Of a DNA stretch of 64,000 bases, positions 27,901 through 39,926 are shown piece by piece. Source of the stretch: Trichobilharzia regenti (Eukaryota > Platyhelminthes > Trematoda > Strigeidida > Schistosomatidae); contig OX235270.1 of the NCBI GenBank assembly GCA_944472135.2, forward strand, positions 44,206,352 to 44,270,351. Reading direction: 5' to 3'. Within the stretch, counting starts at the first letter, position 1; every line of letters starts with the position of its first letter. A model generated the notes under the pieces. That model had not been told where the DNA came from. It saw nothing but the letters and a program-made list of their open reading frames with translations, and searched no databases. A program made the translations under genes and the position numbers.

Positions 27901-30900
27901 GTATGATGCAGTGGTCAGAGTTAAGTAAAGGAGCACGTTTGCGAGCTTCATATATACCAACATCATTGATAAATACTAGATCCAGTGTTTTACCAAGACG
28001 GGTGGCAAAGTTAACAATATTGTCATGACCAAGTGATATAAGGAAGGAGCAATCGCTTCCATTGAAGTCGCCAGTTACTATTGATAAAGAGTTCTCGAAA
28101 CAAGCTGCAGCAAAAGCGGTGAATTCATCGGCGAACATAGATAAATCCAATATGGTACAGCCAGGAGAGACATAAACATTAGAAATATAAATGAATTTGT
28201 ATTTTGACAGGTGTTTCGGGCGACATCTCACAGTGATGCAATCAATGAAGTCATTCGAGAATTTGAAACAAACTTTGTTAGAAATGGACCATTTTGAGTG
28301 AATAAAAGTTGCAACACCTCCACCACATTTTTTCTTGGAACAAACACGGTCTTGTCGAAAAACATTGAAATTGTTTAGAGACACAATATTGTCATCGTAT
28401 GAGTCATGGAGCCAGGTTTCTTGTAGAGTGACAATACCAGTATTGTGGTAGGTACTAGAAGACAACAGAGACTGAAAATCCAGAATTTTATTAGGCAGGG
28501 ACCGGCAGTTGGTACTAATGATAACTGGAACAGTGGTGTGATGTATGGGTGTAGATTTTAAGGCACGCTGCCAACCTCCATGGTGCTTTTTCTTGAGTTT
28601 ATTGCAAATATGAAAGTTTTTGGGTTTAAAACGTTTTATAAAATCCCGGGAGTGGATAATACGATTAGAATGCATAATGTGATATGTAAATACCAATAAA
28701 ATACGAGTAAATAGATGCAAAATGTACATGAATGACTGAGTGAGTGTAGTGTTTGCTTATTTCGACTTGGTTCATCTTACCGGTTATGTATTTATTGGTT
28801 AACATGCTTCTGTAGGTCCTTCCTCGACAAACCTGTGGAATTTACGCTCATACATTACATCCAGAGGATATCCAAGGTGGAATGGAAGAGTTGAATGAAT
28901 ATATTTTGGGGGGAGCATTATTTCGCACATTTCTATTTAACCCGGTATGTTTACTGTCTGCATTATTATTATTATTATTTTTATATCATTCAATAGTGTT
29001 CATAACGTTGTGTTGAACTGCATGCCTTTTGCCCATAGGTTTTCTGATCCCAAATTAATTTAATGCTTTCTTGAAATATGTAATCTTTTGCATAATTTAA
29101 CACCCTGGTTGTCTTACCTAGGTTTGTTCATGTGGCTACTGAGCTACCTAAACCATCCAAAATGCGATTCTCTTAGTCTGTTGTTGTCGGTAGATAGTTT
29201 ATCTTGCGAATACTTACTTTTTTTGTGTGAATTACTACCATTTGTGTGTTTTGATTCTGGATAACATCCTTGTCAGTAAAGCTGAGGAGGAAGAACATAC
29301 CTCATCAATCGTTTGTTATTTTAACTCAATAAATTATCATGAGATGAAGTTAAGTCATAATGAGAGTTTATCTGAATTGTTCCTATACCTTCATGTCCAA
29401 TATTACAAATTCTTCATTTTAATTTATTCTTGTTACTTAGGTTTCTATCTTTATGACACACCTTGTCAATTATGGAAATGATCGCTTAGCGTTGTATGTA
29501 TTCAATACAGTCTTTGAATTTATTTCTAACTGGACAAATATTAAACTGGTGACATCATCTCCACTGGAATTAGCTGAAATATACATTGAACGTTTCAAGT
29601 TGTATGGCGTTAGTGAACTTCCTTTATATTCGGATCCTTGTCGTAATGTACATCTGTATGAATTGTGGCCAAGTCACTGGCCGTGTGGTTCAAATCACTT
29701 GCCAAATTTTATTATTATTGGACCTCAGAAAACTGGTTTGTTATTATTTTATGTGTTATTTTCCATCTATGTATTACGTATTTCGTAATACCTGTTTCCG
29801 ATTTTTATTATTATTATTGTTTCCTTGGGTTCCTAGTGGAACATAGGGCTTCAACTGCACGTCTCCACTGGCTTCTGTCTTCTGCTGTACTTTTCACCTG
29901 CATCCATGTTAGTCCATACTCTCTCAATTCCTCTTCACACGATCTCCTCCATGTCACCCTTGCACTGACGGCCCATTCGCTGCTTCCATTCCAGGTTCCA
30001 CTCGAGCAATGGTCTGACGCGGACGCGATGTCACCCAGCGGCCTCCTCAGCGAGTGTCCAATCCATCTCCACTTTCTCTTGCATATTTGTTGGGCGATTG
30101 CTTCTTGTTTTGTTTCTTCCCATAGTTCCTTGTTGGTGATTCTTTCCGGCCCGGCCATCTGATCTTGAGTATAGAGCGAAGACAGTTGTTGGTTGATAAG
30201 GTCTTGTATGCAACAGGCTGTTGGAAATATTCTTTGTGTCCTGCGAAGTTTTCGCTTTTTAAAATCTGTCTAATAGCAACCGATTTATACAATAGTTAAT
30301 ACTACTGAGGTAGTTAGCTACTGAATTGTACTAGGAATATAATTGGTGAAAATAATTACTCCACGTTGTCACTGATTAGAAGGCATGCTGTTTCGTGTTA
30401 GCAATCGCTGGCGACTAACAATGTGAGCAATCCCACTGAAATTTCCTCTGTAACTTTGATCAACAGTCAGTGACTCCATATGTGATGCAAATTTCTGCTG
30501 CTTCGTGGTTGTTTCTTTTCAACTAGTTTATATGTAACTCTTCTACCTTCTGCTCTAGTTCTTTCATTCCCAAACAGTGCTTCAGTATACTAATTTTTGG
30601 TTATCTTCAATATTGTCATTTCCGTTACTTTTAGTAATCATTTTTGAAGATGGTCAATGCAACTCCAAAGTAAACTATGTTTTTCTGATATTCTTATGAC
30701 TAAACAATCTGTTTCGATGCTGACAGAGTTCTCATTACACTAATCAGTTTCATGAATGTAGAAGAATTGCTTCATATTTTTATATACTTGAGTAATTCGT
30801 TTTTTTATTTGTATTTCAAGGTACATATACTAAATTTTCAAGTATTGGTTTTGTAGGGATTTTGTTTGATTGTATGGGGGATTTCACCATGAGCTGACAT

Positions 30901-33900
30901 CAGTTAGAGAACCACTGGAAAACGTGGGAGTACTGGACATCTGTTTCGTCCAAGTTTGGGACTCTTCATCAGTATGCACTCACCCCGTGGTTCGAACCCG
31001 GGACCTTCTCGTTACAAGGCTAGCGAGCTCGTAGACCATTGAGCCACTGGGACCCGATCCCTTGGCCCTTGAGTTCTAACTTCTGCCAATTCATAACATA
31101 GCGCGACCACTTCGCAATGTTTTCTCCGATGAGTTACTGCCCTATCTTTGACCTGCTGTACCCTACTGGTCACGGCTTCCCACTAGAACCCCAGGTTAAC
31201 TGCCTGAATAGGGCCAGTCGCTAGTGAGCATCAGATTAATTTTCAAGTATTGGTTTTGTAGGGATTTTGTTTGATGATTGGATGGCGGACTTCACCATGA
31301 TCTGGTCTACGAGATCGCCTTGTAACCAGAAGGTCCTGGTTTCGAACCCGGTGGGTGGGTAATGCTGAAGAGTCCCATGCTAGGACGAAACGGTCGTCCA
31401 GTACTCCCAGGTTTTCCAGTGGTTTTCTAACTGATGTCAGCTCATGGTGAAATCCTCCATACAATTTACTAAATTAGCACCGTTTAGGAACCTACTGGGA
31501 AAATTAAAGAAGCATTGCACAGACTTTATGTCATGTTCTGTATACTATTAGTCCTTAGTCCCTTAGAGTCTTCTGACAGAATTGTCCTGTGATGGTTAAG
31601 GCTAGCATTGGAAGTGAAAACGTTGTGTTGCATGTTTTCTGCAAGTTAGAATTAGTTGGGCGACGTTAGCATTAAAAAACAGAGCTATTGTAGATAAATT
31701 TACATTAAAAAAAAGGACAATAGCAATAAAGATACGACAGAAAACATCGAGAGACAAATCGCAAAAGTGCCTAAGGAACTCAAAAAAAAAGAAACTGATC
31801 GACAACCAACTCATACCCTAATGGATCCCGTTTACTTTTAGTGTGTGGACAACTAAAAATATATAACGAGAACTTACTTATTAGGCCTATTCTGTCTATG
31901 AGTCAATTTCCCTAACCATAAACTTACTTGCCGGTTAGCACAAAAGCTAGAAAATATTCGGGAAAAATTATCAACCTACACCTTAAAAGACTCGTTTTAT
32001 TCTGTGAAAAGAAAAGAAGAATTCAGTGTATCCGAGAAAATTATGATATCCTATGGTATACAGTCCCTGTTTATGAGCATTCCCCTTCAGGAAACAATGA
32101 TTATCATCTGTCGATGTACAGGACACATCCATTACCAACGGCTGATATAAGACAACTCCTCCTCCTCACTTATACCAAAGATGTCCAACTGGAATTTAAC
32201 TTGCTATATAGGCAAGTAGACAGATTAGCAATGGGCAGTTTGTTGGATACAGTAATGTCTGATATTTTCCTGTCCCATCTAGAAAATACTACCTTAAACT
32301 CTGCATTCACAGCAAGTTTGGTTTATTCAAGGTATACAGATGTTATTTTTATTGTAGCTGGTGACGCTCATCATCCAGAAATAATTCCACAGATGTCCAA
32401 CAGTATTTATTCCAACATCAGATTCATAATGGCACATGAAGTCAGAGGATAACTCCACTTTCTTGACTTATGCATGAAAAAAGCAGATGGAACAACAGAA
32501 TAGAGTATTCATTGTCAAACAATCTGGAGTAGTCAGTACTTAAAATTCAGCCTCTTCTACCCTATAAACTACAAAAGAGACAGCAGAAAACCTTTGCTCC
32601 AAAGGAACATTACGCAGCGGAATCAATCTCGTCAATGAATGTTTAAGGGACAATGGATATTCAGAACTATTCGTAGATAAGTAGTGTAAAGGTGGTAATT
32701 GGAAACCATTGTTCCTTCAGTTAGAATTCAAAGGTGATGAATAGGAGACTCCAGTATCAAGGACGTATACAACCTCCAAACTAGTGCTCCTGTATAAAAC
32801 AGTCTGTTCACCTACATAGTCTAAACTAGACCAATTTTCCGCTCTCATTAGCTCCTGATTTGTTTATGAAATCATATGTAAATGCAATAGCAAATAAGTG
32901 GGAAGAATAAAGACCTTATTTTCTTTGAATAACTTTCTACATGACTACCTAATAATCTCCACTTATGCCTGCGTTATCCTTGAATTCCAGGACTTTTTCC
33001 TCTCCTTTTTAATCATAATTGATTATTCCAACTTTGTGTAAAATTTGTACTTCAACTGTCACTCTATGAGGTTGTAAGGCTGTATCGGTTGAGATGCCTA
33101 GGATACCTTTTACGCATGTCTAGCTATCGCCTTCCTTGACGGGCAATGTTAGCTGATATAAGATCAGGTTAAAAAGAGCTAGTGATTGTCAAACCAAAAC
33201 ATGGCTTCATCAGTCAATGAAATCCTCAACCGTCAGTTTAAGCCATGTAGGGAGGTGTAGACTGTCTGGTTGGGGTCCTCAGGATGTCAAAAATCACTGA
33301 CTGGAGACAGTTGGTGATATGGCTCGAAATCGATTTTAGTGGTCCAGATGCATTCACTCGTTATAATCTGCCATGTAGTGAAAAAACCCCATTGTTTTTC
33401 ATTTAACCATTCTTTCCCCCTTACACTCCTGCTTATAATCACTCTTTTGCATCTCTTTTTTTGTCTTCATTTGTGTGATACATGGGGTGTGGTAAGTTGA
33501 ATTTTTGCATTTTTGTGCAAAATTCTATGTTGAAACCAGTCAATCTCCGTTTTCAGTGTATTATTTCACTGTTATAAAGTCAACTGACTCATTTAAAGTA
33601 TGTTCAAATTATGTTACACCCTGATTGCTTATACAGTTTTTATTATTCAAGGAATATGTAGCTGATGAAGACCCTATGAAATAAAATGCATTCATGTTAA
33701 CCTGCAAAAGTTTTTGTGATTGCGTTATTCAAACTTATCAAGGGAACTGATTATGTGAAATAATCATTCTACTGAATTAACATGCTGCATAATTCATCCT
33801 CTTCTTGTCCACATTATGCTTTTGTGCACATTATTATGTAAGATTATTTTGATATTCAGTCGCTTTTGTTAGAGTGTGTTAAAAAATGAATAATCATCGC

Positions 33901-36900
33901 TGGACATATCTGATAATTCACTGGAAGTTATGTGCATAGTATTTCCTGAAATACACTGTAATATATATATATATATTATCCTATTACTTGTGGAATTGTG
34001 AATAATGTGATCAACTCACCGAACAAGTGAAAGACTAATCTATAAGAAACTGTTGGTAGCAGGTTACCTCAGTGTTATTTCTATGGCTAGATTTGATAAG
34101 ATATGAGGAAACTGGAACATCTTTGGCAATATTGATGTGTATTATGAGATTTAAAACAGAACACAGTTTGTATCTAAATGACTTAGGCGTATCGCATTAA
34201 TTATTCTTATGCCTATTGTAGCTCTGCTTAGCGGTTAGGTTTTGTACCTGTTTAATTAACTTGGGCGCTATAGCGCCAACTAGTGGCCACTGATCTAAGT
34301 CTTAGAGTGTTTTACGTTCTGTTTAACGTCACTTGCTTCATCTGGATCAGTAATTGTGTGTATGTGTGTTTTTACCATTTTTTTTACCAGGCTCAACAGC
34401 TTTACTACAATTTCTGTTGTTGCATCCTGAATTAATTGCTAATCGATTCCAACATAATTCTACTTTTGAAGAACTACAGTTTTTCAGTTCTGATGATATT
34501 TATTCACGTGGTGTACATTGGTATATGAATCAGTTTTCAAATGCTTCAATGTTACCACTTAGTGATGTCCAACGAAATGAAAGAATCGTTAACGATACTT
34601 ACTCTACAGACGAAGATGTCCCTTTATGCGATTTGAAAAGTCAGCTACATATTTTGATAGTCCTAAGTCTCCAGCCCGAATTCATGCCTTAATGCCGAAA
34701 ATAAAACTGATTGTGCTTCTTCGTAATCCGGTGGATAGAGCGTATTCATGGTACCAGGTGAGCTTTTTTGTTTATGTAAATTCAACATTTTAATTCGAAC
34801 AAGTTTACATTTCTAACTTTTAGTTTTTCCTGTCATATTTCGCTATCTGATCAAAGAGGAAATTTCTCTACCGCCTGAATGGTTTATATTATATCCTTCT
34901 TCGTGTCACTGTGTGATATTGGGTGTTTTATGATTGTTCGACATAACTACTCAACCTTTACAATACATTGGTGTTATATTTACTTGACAACCAGTGTATT
35001 TAGATAGTTATTATCTACTTTAAACAATCTTCTCAGTGTAAAATAAGTGTGAAGAAGAGTTCCAGGAAAGACAAAAGACAATTCTACCACATACACACAC
35101 ACTGGCCGGCAGCTGAAGCAGAACGGGCAAGGTGCAGGTAAAAGAGGCCTCAGGAGATTATATCAGATAACAAGATCTCTATCCAAGAAGAGAACAACGC
35201 AGGTGATGCCTATAAAAGATGGTCAAGGGAACTTAATTACCAAACATGAGAGGGAGAGATAAACAATGGATTGAAGGACTATTGAATCGAACATCACTTG
35301 CAAATCGACCAAATATACACCACTACCAACAGCATGCACAGAACTGCCTGTCAGTGGACACCAGTTCTCCGACGAAAACAGAAAACCTGATTGCGATCAA
35401 GCTACTGAAGTCGGGTAGGCAGCGGGACCAGACGGAATCCCCCTCTGAAGCACTGAAAACAGACCCAGAGACTGAGGCAGATGTGCCCACGCCATTATTG
35501 CAAGAGGTTTGGAAAGAAAGAAAGGTACCTACCTATTGGAAAAAAGGCTACCTTGTCAAGCTGCCAGAGAGGGGCGACTTAGGTTTCACTCTGCATGAAC
35601 TGGCGTGGCCATGGCCAGTAAATACTAAGTCGCATCATCCCGGAGAGGATAAAGGATACATTGGATACAGAACTCTGCCCACAGGAACAAGCTGGATTCA
35701 GGAAAGGAAAATCATGTGCCGATCAAATTGCAACTCTACGCATCGTCATCGAACAAAGCATAAAATGGCAGTCAAACCTCCACCTCAACTTCCTTCATCG
35801 ACTTCGGAAAGGCCTTCACTACACAGCGTTGACCAAGAAGTAATTTGGACACTACCTAGACATTGTGGCATGTAGTGCCCAAGTCTTTATCAACCTCATT
35901 CAACAGCTGGCTATACGACAATGCCAATTGTCAAGTGATCCACAACGGAAAACTCCACGAGGCGTTCGAAGTGCATAGAGGAGTAAGACAAGACTTCCCA
36001 CTACTATCACCTATGATATTCCTAATTGTGGTGGACTGGATTATTCATCAGACTGTGGGTAGCGAGGAGACAGGAATACGTTGGACCACCTTAGACTCTA
36101 GAAGATCTGTACTTCGCAGATGATTTCTGTCTAGTATCATACAACGCGCCCAACAATACCAACAACAGAAGCAGAACTACCAGTGAACATTGCTCCCCCG
36201 ACAAACTCAGAAGTCCTGAATACAATCAAGATGCTAAAAGCTGGAAAAGCACCAGGACCAGATGGAATCCCAGCAGAAGCATTGCAAATGGACCCAGAGA
36301 CAACAGCGGACTTGATGACCCCATTGCTAGAGAAGGTGTGGAAAGAGGGTAAAGTACTTGAGGATTGGAAGAAAGGATACTTATTCAAACTACCAAAGAA
36401 AAGAGACATAAGTCAATGTAAAAACTGGCGCGGAATTATGCTCCTATCTATCCCAAGCAAAATACTAAGCCACATCATCCTGGAGAGAATCGAACACGCC
36501 ACGCTGGATGAAAAACTTCGACCGCAACAGGCCGGATTGAGGAGAAACAAATCATGTATTGATCAAATCGCCACTCTACGGATCATCATTGAACAAAGCT
36601 TGGAATGGCAGTCACCTCTCTAACTCAACTTCATCGACTTTGAAAAGGCCTTCGATAGACAGCGTCGATCGAGAGGTGATTTAGAAACTACTTCGCTACT
36701 ACGGGGTGTCATCGACAATTATACATCTCATCCAACAGTTATACGACAATTCTGTATGCCAAGTAATCCACAACGGGAAACTTTCGGAAGCCTTCGAAGT
36801 GAGAACGGGAGTGAGGCAAGGCTGCCTACTATCGCCAATGATTTTCCTGGTTGCAGTAGATTGGATAATGCGACAGACAGTAGCGGGCGATGAGGAAACA

Positions 36901-39879
36901 GGCATAAAATGGACTCACACAAAAAGAGACTTGGAGGATCTGGACTTCGCCCTTGATGACATATATATGTCTGATTTCCCACAAACTGGAAGATATGCAA
37001 GTCAAAAGCAGCAACAAGTTGGCAGAGGAAGCATCCCGAGAAAATAGGACTTCAGGTGAACATAGATAAAACAGAGGTGATGAAGATTCCTGGCCAAAAC
37101 CACCAACAGCCACAACAACAACAACAACAATCAGCCAGCATAAATGGGAGGAACCTGAAAGAAACAACCTCCTTTACCTACCCGGACTGGGAAGCATCGT
37201 TTCAACTACAGGCGGACGACACTAACGAGGATATCAAAGCAAGAATCGGAAAAGCAAAACAAGCTTTCATTACTCTCACCAAGTCTGTGTGGAGGTCAAC
37301 ATCACTCACCATCAAAAATAAGATCCGGATCTTCAACTCCAATGTGAAGTCAGTCAGTGCTACTTTCTATGCGGATCACAGACTTGGCCAGCGCGTCATA
37401 AACAGCATCTCAAACAAACTTCAGACCTTCATTAACAGTTGTCTTCGCTCAGTACTCCGGTCAAGATCAGATGGCCGACCTGAAAAGATCAGCAACAGGG
37501 AGGGATCTCTGTCAATGAGCAAACCAACTCAGCAGGAACCGATTGTGAAACATTTAGGCAGGAAGAAATGGAGATGGATTGGCTGGCCATACTCTGAGGA
37601 AACCATCAAGTGACATCATTAGACGAGCCATCGCTCGAGTGGAACCCGAAAGGGAAGCGGGCGGCGAGTTGGCCGTCAGTGATAGGTTGGGGTGACTTGG
37701 AGGAGGTCATGTGAAGGGAGATGAAAGCCTGTGGGCAGACTTGGAGCGAGGTGAAAAAGTTGACAGAAAACAGAAGGGAATGGAGACGCGCAGTTGAAGC
37801 CCTATGTTCCTCTAGGAGTTAAAGGATATAATAATAATAATCATACAGACTCGAAGACTTACAGGCGAAAACCAACAATCTAACAGTAGAAGGTGGAGAC
37901 GAAGATGGGACTTCAAGTGAACATATAGAAGACGGAGGTGATGAAGTTAACCAACGAACCGCAACAACCAGCATCAATCACCAACAACGGGAGAGATTTA
38001 ACAGAGGTTACCTTCTTCACTCATCTTGGAAGCATAGTTTCAGCTACAGGCGGAACGGATAAAGATGTCGAAGTCCGAATCAGAAGTGCAAGATAGACCT
38101 TCATCAATCTGAAACCAGTTTGAAAATATTATGCACTCCGCAGCACAAAGTCTAAGATTCGTATTTTTAACACCAATCTGAAGCCGATCCTTCCACAGTG
38201 GTCAGAAACTTGACTAGCGTGTCACGGAGAGGATTTCTAACAGGCTACTGTAGACTTCCATCGACAGCTGCCTTCGCTGGCTCCATAATGAAGACCAAAT
38301 TACCAGAAGAGGTTAGTACCAAAATACTCCTGGAACAAACTAAGAGCCGACCGCTCGACAAATATGGCGAAGAAAATGGAGATAAATTGGACAAACGCTG
38401 AGGAGACCGTTGGATGACATCCAACGTGGACCAAGCTGAAGAGGATAGCAGAAGATAGGAAAAAGTGGAGATGTGCTGTTGAAGACGCATGTTTCATTCG
38501 AAACCCAAGGGAATAATGATAAGGGTATGAAATGCAATTAAAATTAAAATGTTTGTGATTATAACCATTGTTAAATATTAATTGGAAAAGCAATTAATAT
38601 CATACATAGAACAATTCATAAGATGTCCAGAAGTTGGAAGAAGTGTGAAATTATAGGATTAGTAGGCGAATAGAATGAAAATAAAGACGTTACGTTACAT
38701 TGTATGAAATAAGATAACATAGAATCTAACGTCGTAAGACAAAATTGATTTCGAGTGACAAGTGAAATAATACCGGTGACAGTTCAAAGTGAGAATAGTA
38801 ATAGTAACAATTGACGTTATAATTGATGAGTATACAAATTGAATAGACGAAATGAAAAATAAGTTGAGCCAGAATATGAATTGGGATTGTCACACTTTAG
38901 CATAGAGGGATTAAGACCATGAAAGTTGGAGGGGTTGAACGAACTTTTTCTGTACACAGAGATCTGGCTTTTCTGTTTCGATGACCAGTGCTTCAGCAAT
39001 ACAAATGAGTCAGATACGTGGTGATTTCGACAGACTACTTTTCGCCTTGTAGATGACTTTAAAGACTGGCTTTGTAGAGATAGGGTGATGATTATCGACC
39101 AGACGTTCAATGTTCGCGCTTCTTATATCCCCGCTTCCACCTCTTTGTAACCATGCAGGATAGTGTTCATGCAGTCTCGTGGGCAAAACTCGAGTCGGAC
39201 GACGGATATACCTAGCTTCACACGATCAGGCAGGTCGATAAACGTAGAGATTTTGTTAACTGCGGGATCTTGTCCCTCAGATTGCTGAAAAGTAATGGTC
39301 AATTAGAAAACGCTTTTCTCAACGATGTAGCAGGGGATATCTTTCTCAGGGACTATGACGTCCTTCTTTTAATGATTTGGGCGGCGAAGTCACCTTTGAA
39401 TTCCAGGCTCGTGTACAGCATTTTCTTGATTGATAGACGTTAAGTTACATTTCTTAAGTTTTGGCTGTATGTTCTTCTTTATAAAACGTGTCGGAAATCC
39501 ATTTTCTACTAGGATTTTTCTTAGGGCATTTAACTCTTTCTCCACATCATAATGGCTGCATATGCGCCGAGTGTTAGGGACAAGTAGCCGGATCAGGTTT
39601 CGTTTTCGACCAATGGATACTCAGCTGTTAAAATTTGTCAATTGACCATTCCATGACTGCTTTCTGCACATCGACCTCCTTAGGGTCCCATCGGTCCTCC
39701 TCGATAAGTTCACATCTAGGCAATGAATGCTATACTCCTTTTCCATTTCGAGTGTGAATTTTATCGCTGGATGGCAACCATTAAGTGGATTTAATATATT
39801 ACTCAAATTATAGTCGTTATTACAAATAATATGCATTCACACCTCAGTCAATTTCCTCAACGGTTATAATTTCTTAAAA

Positions 39880-39926
<47 letters not shown>

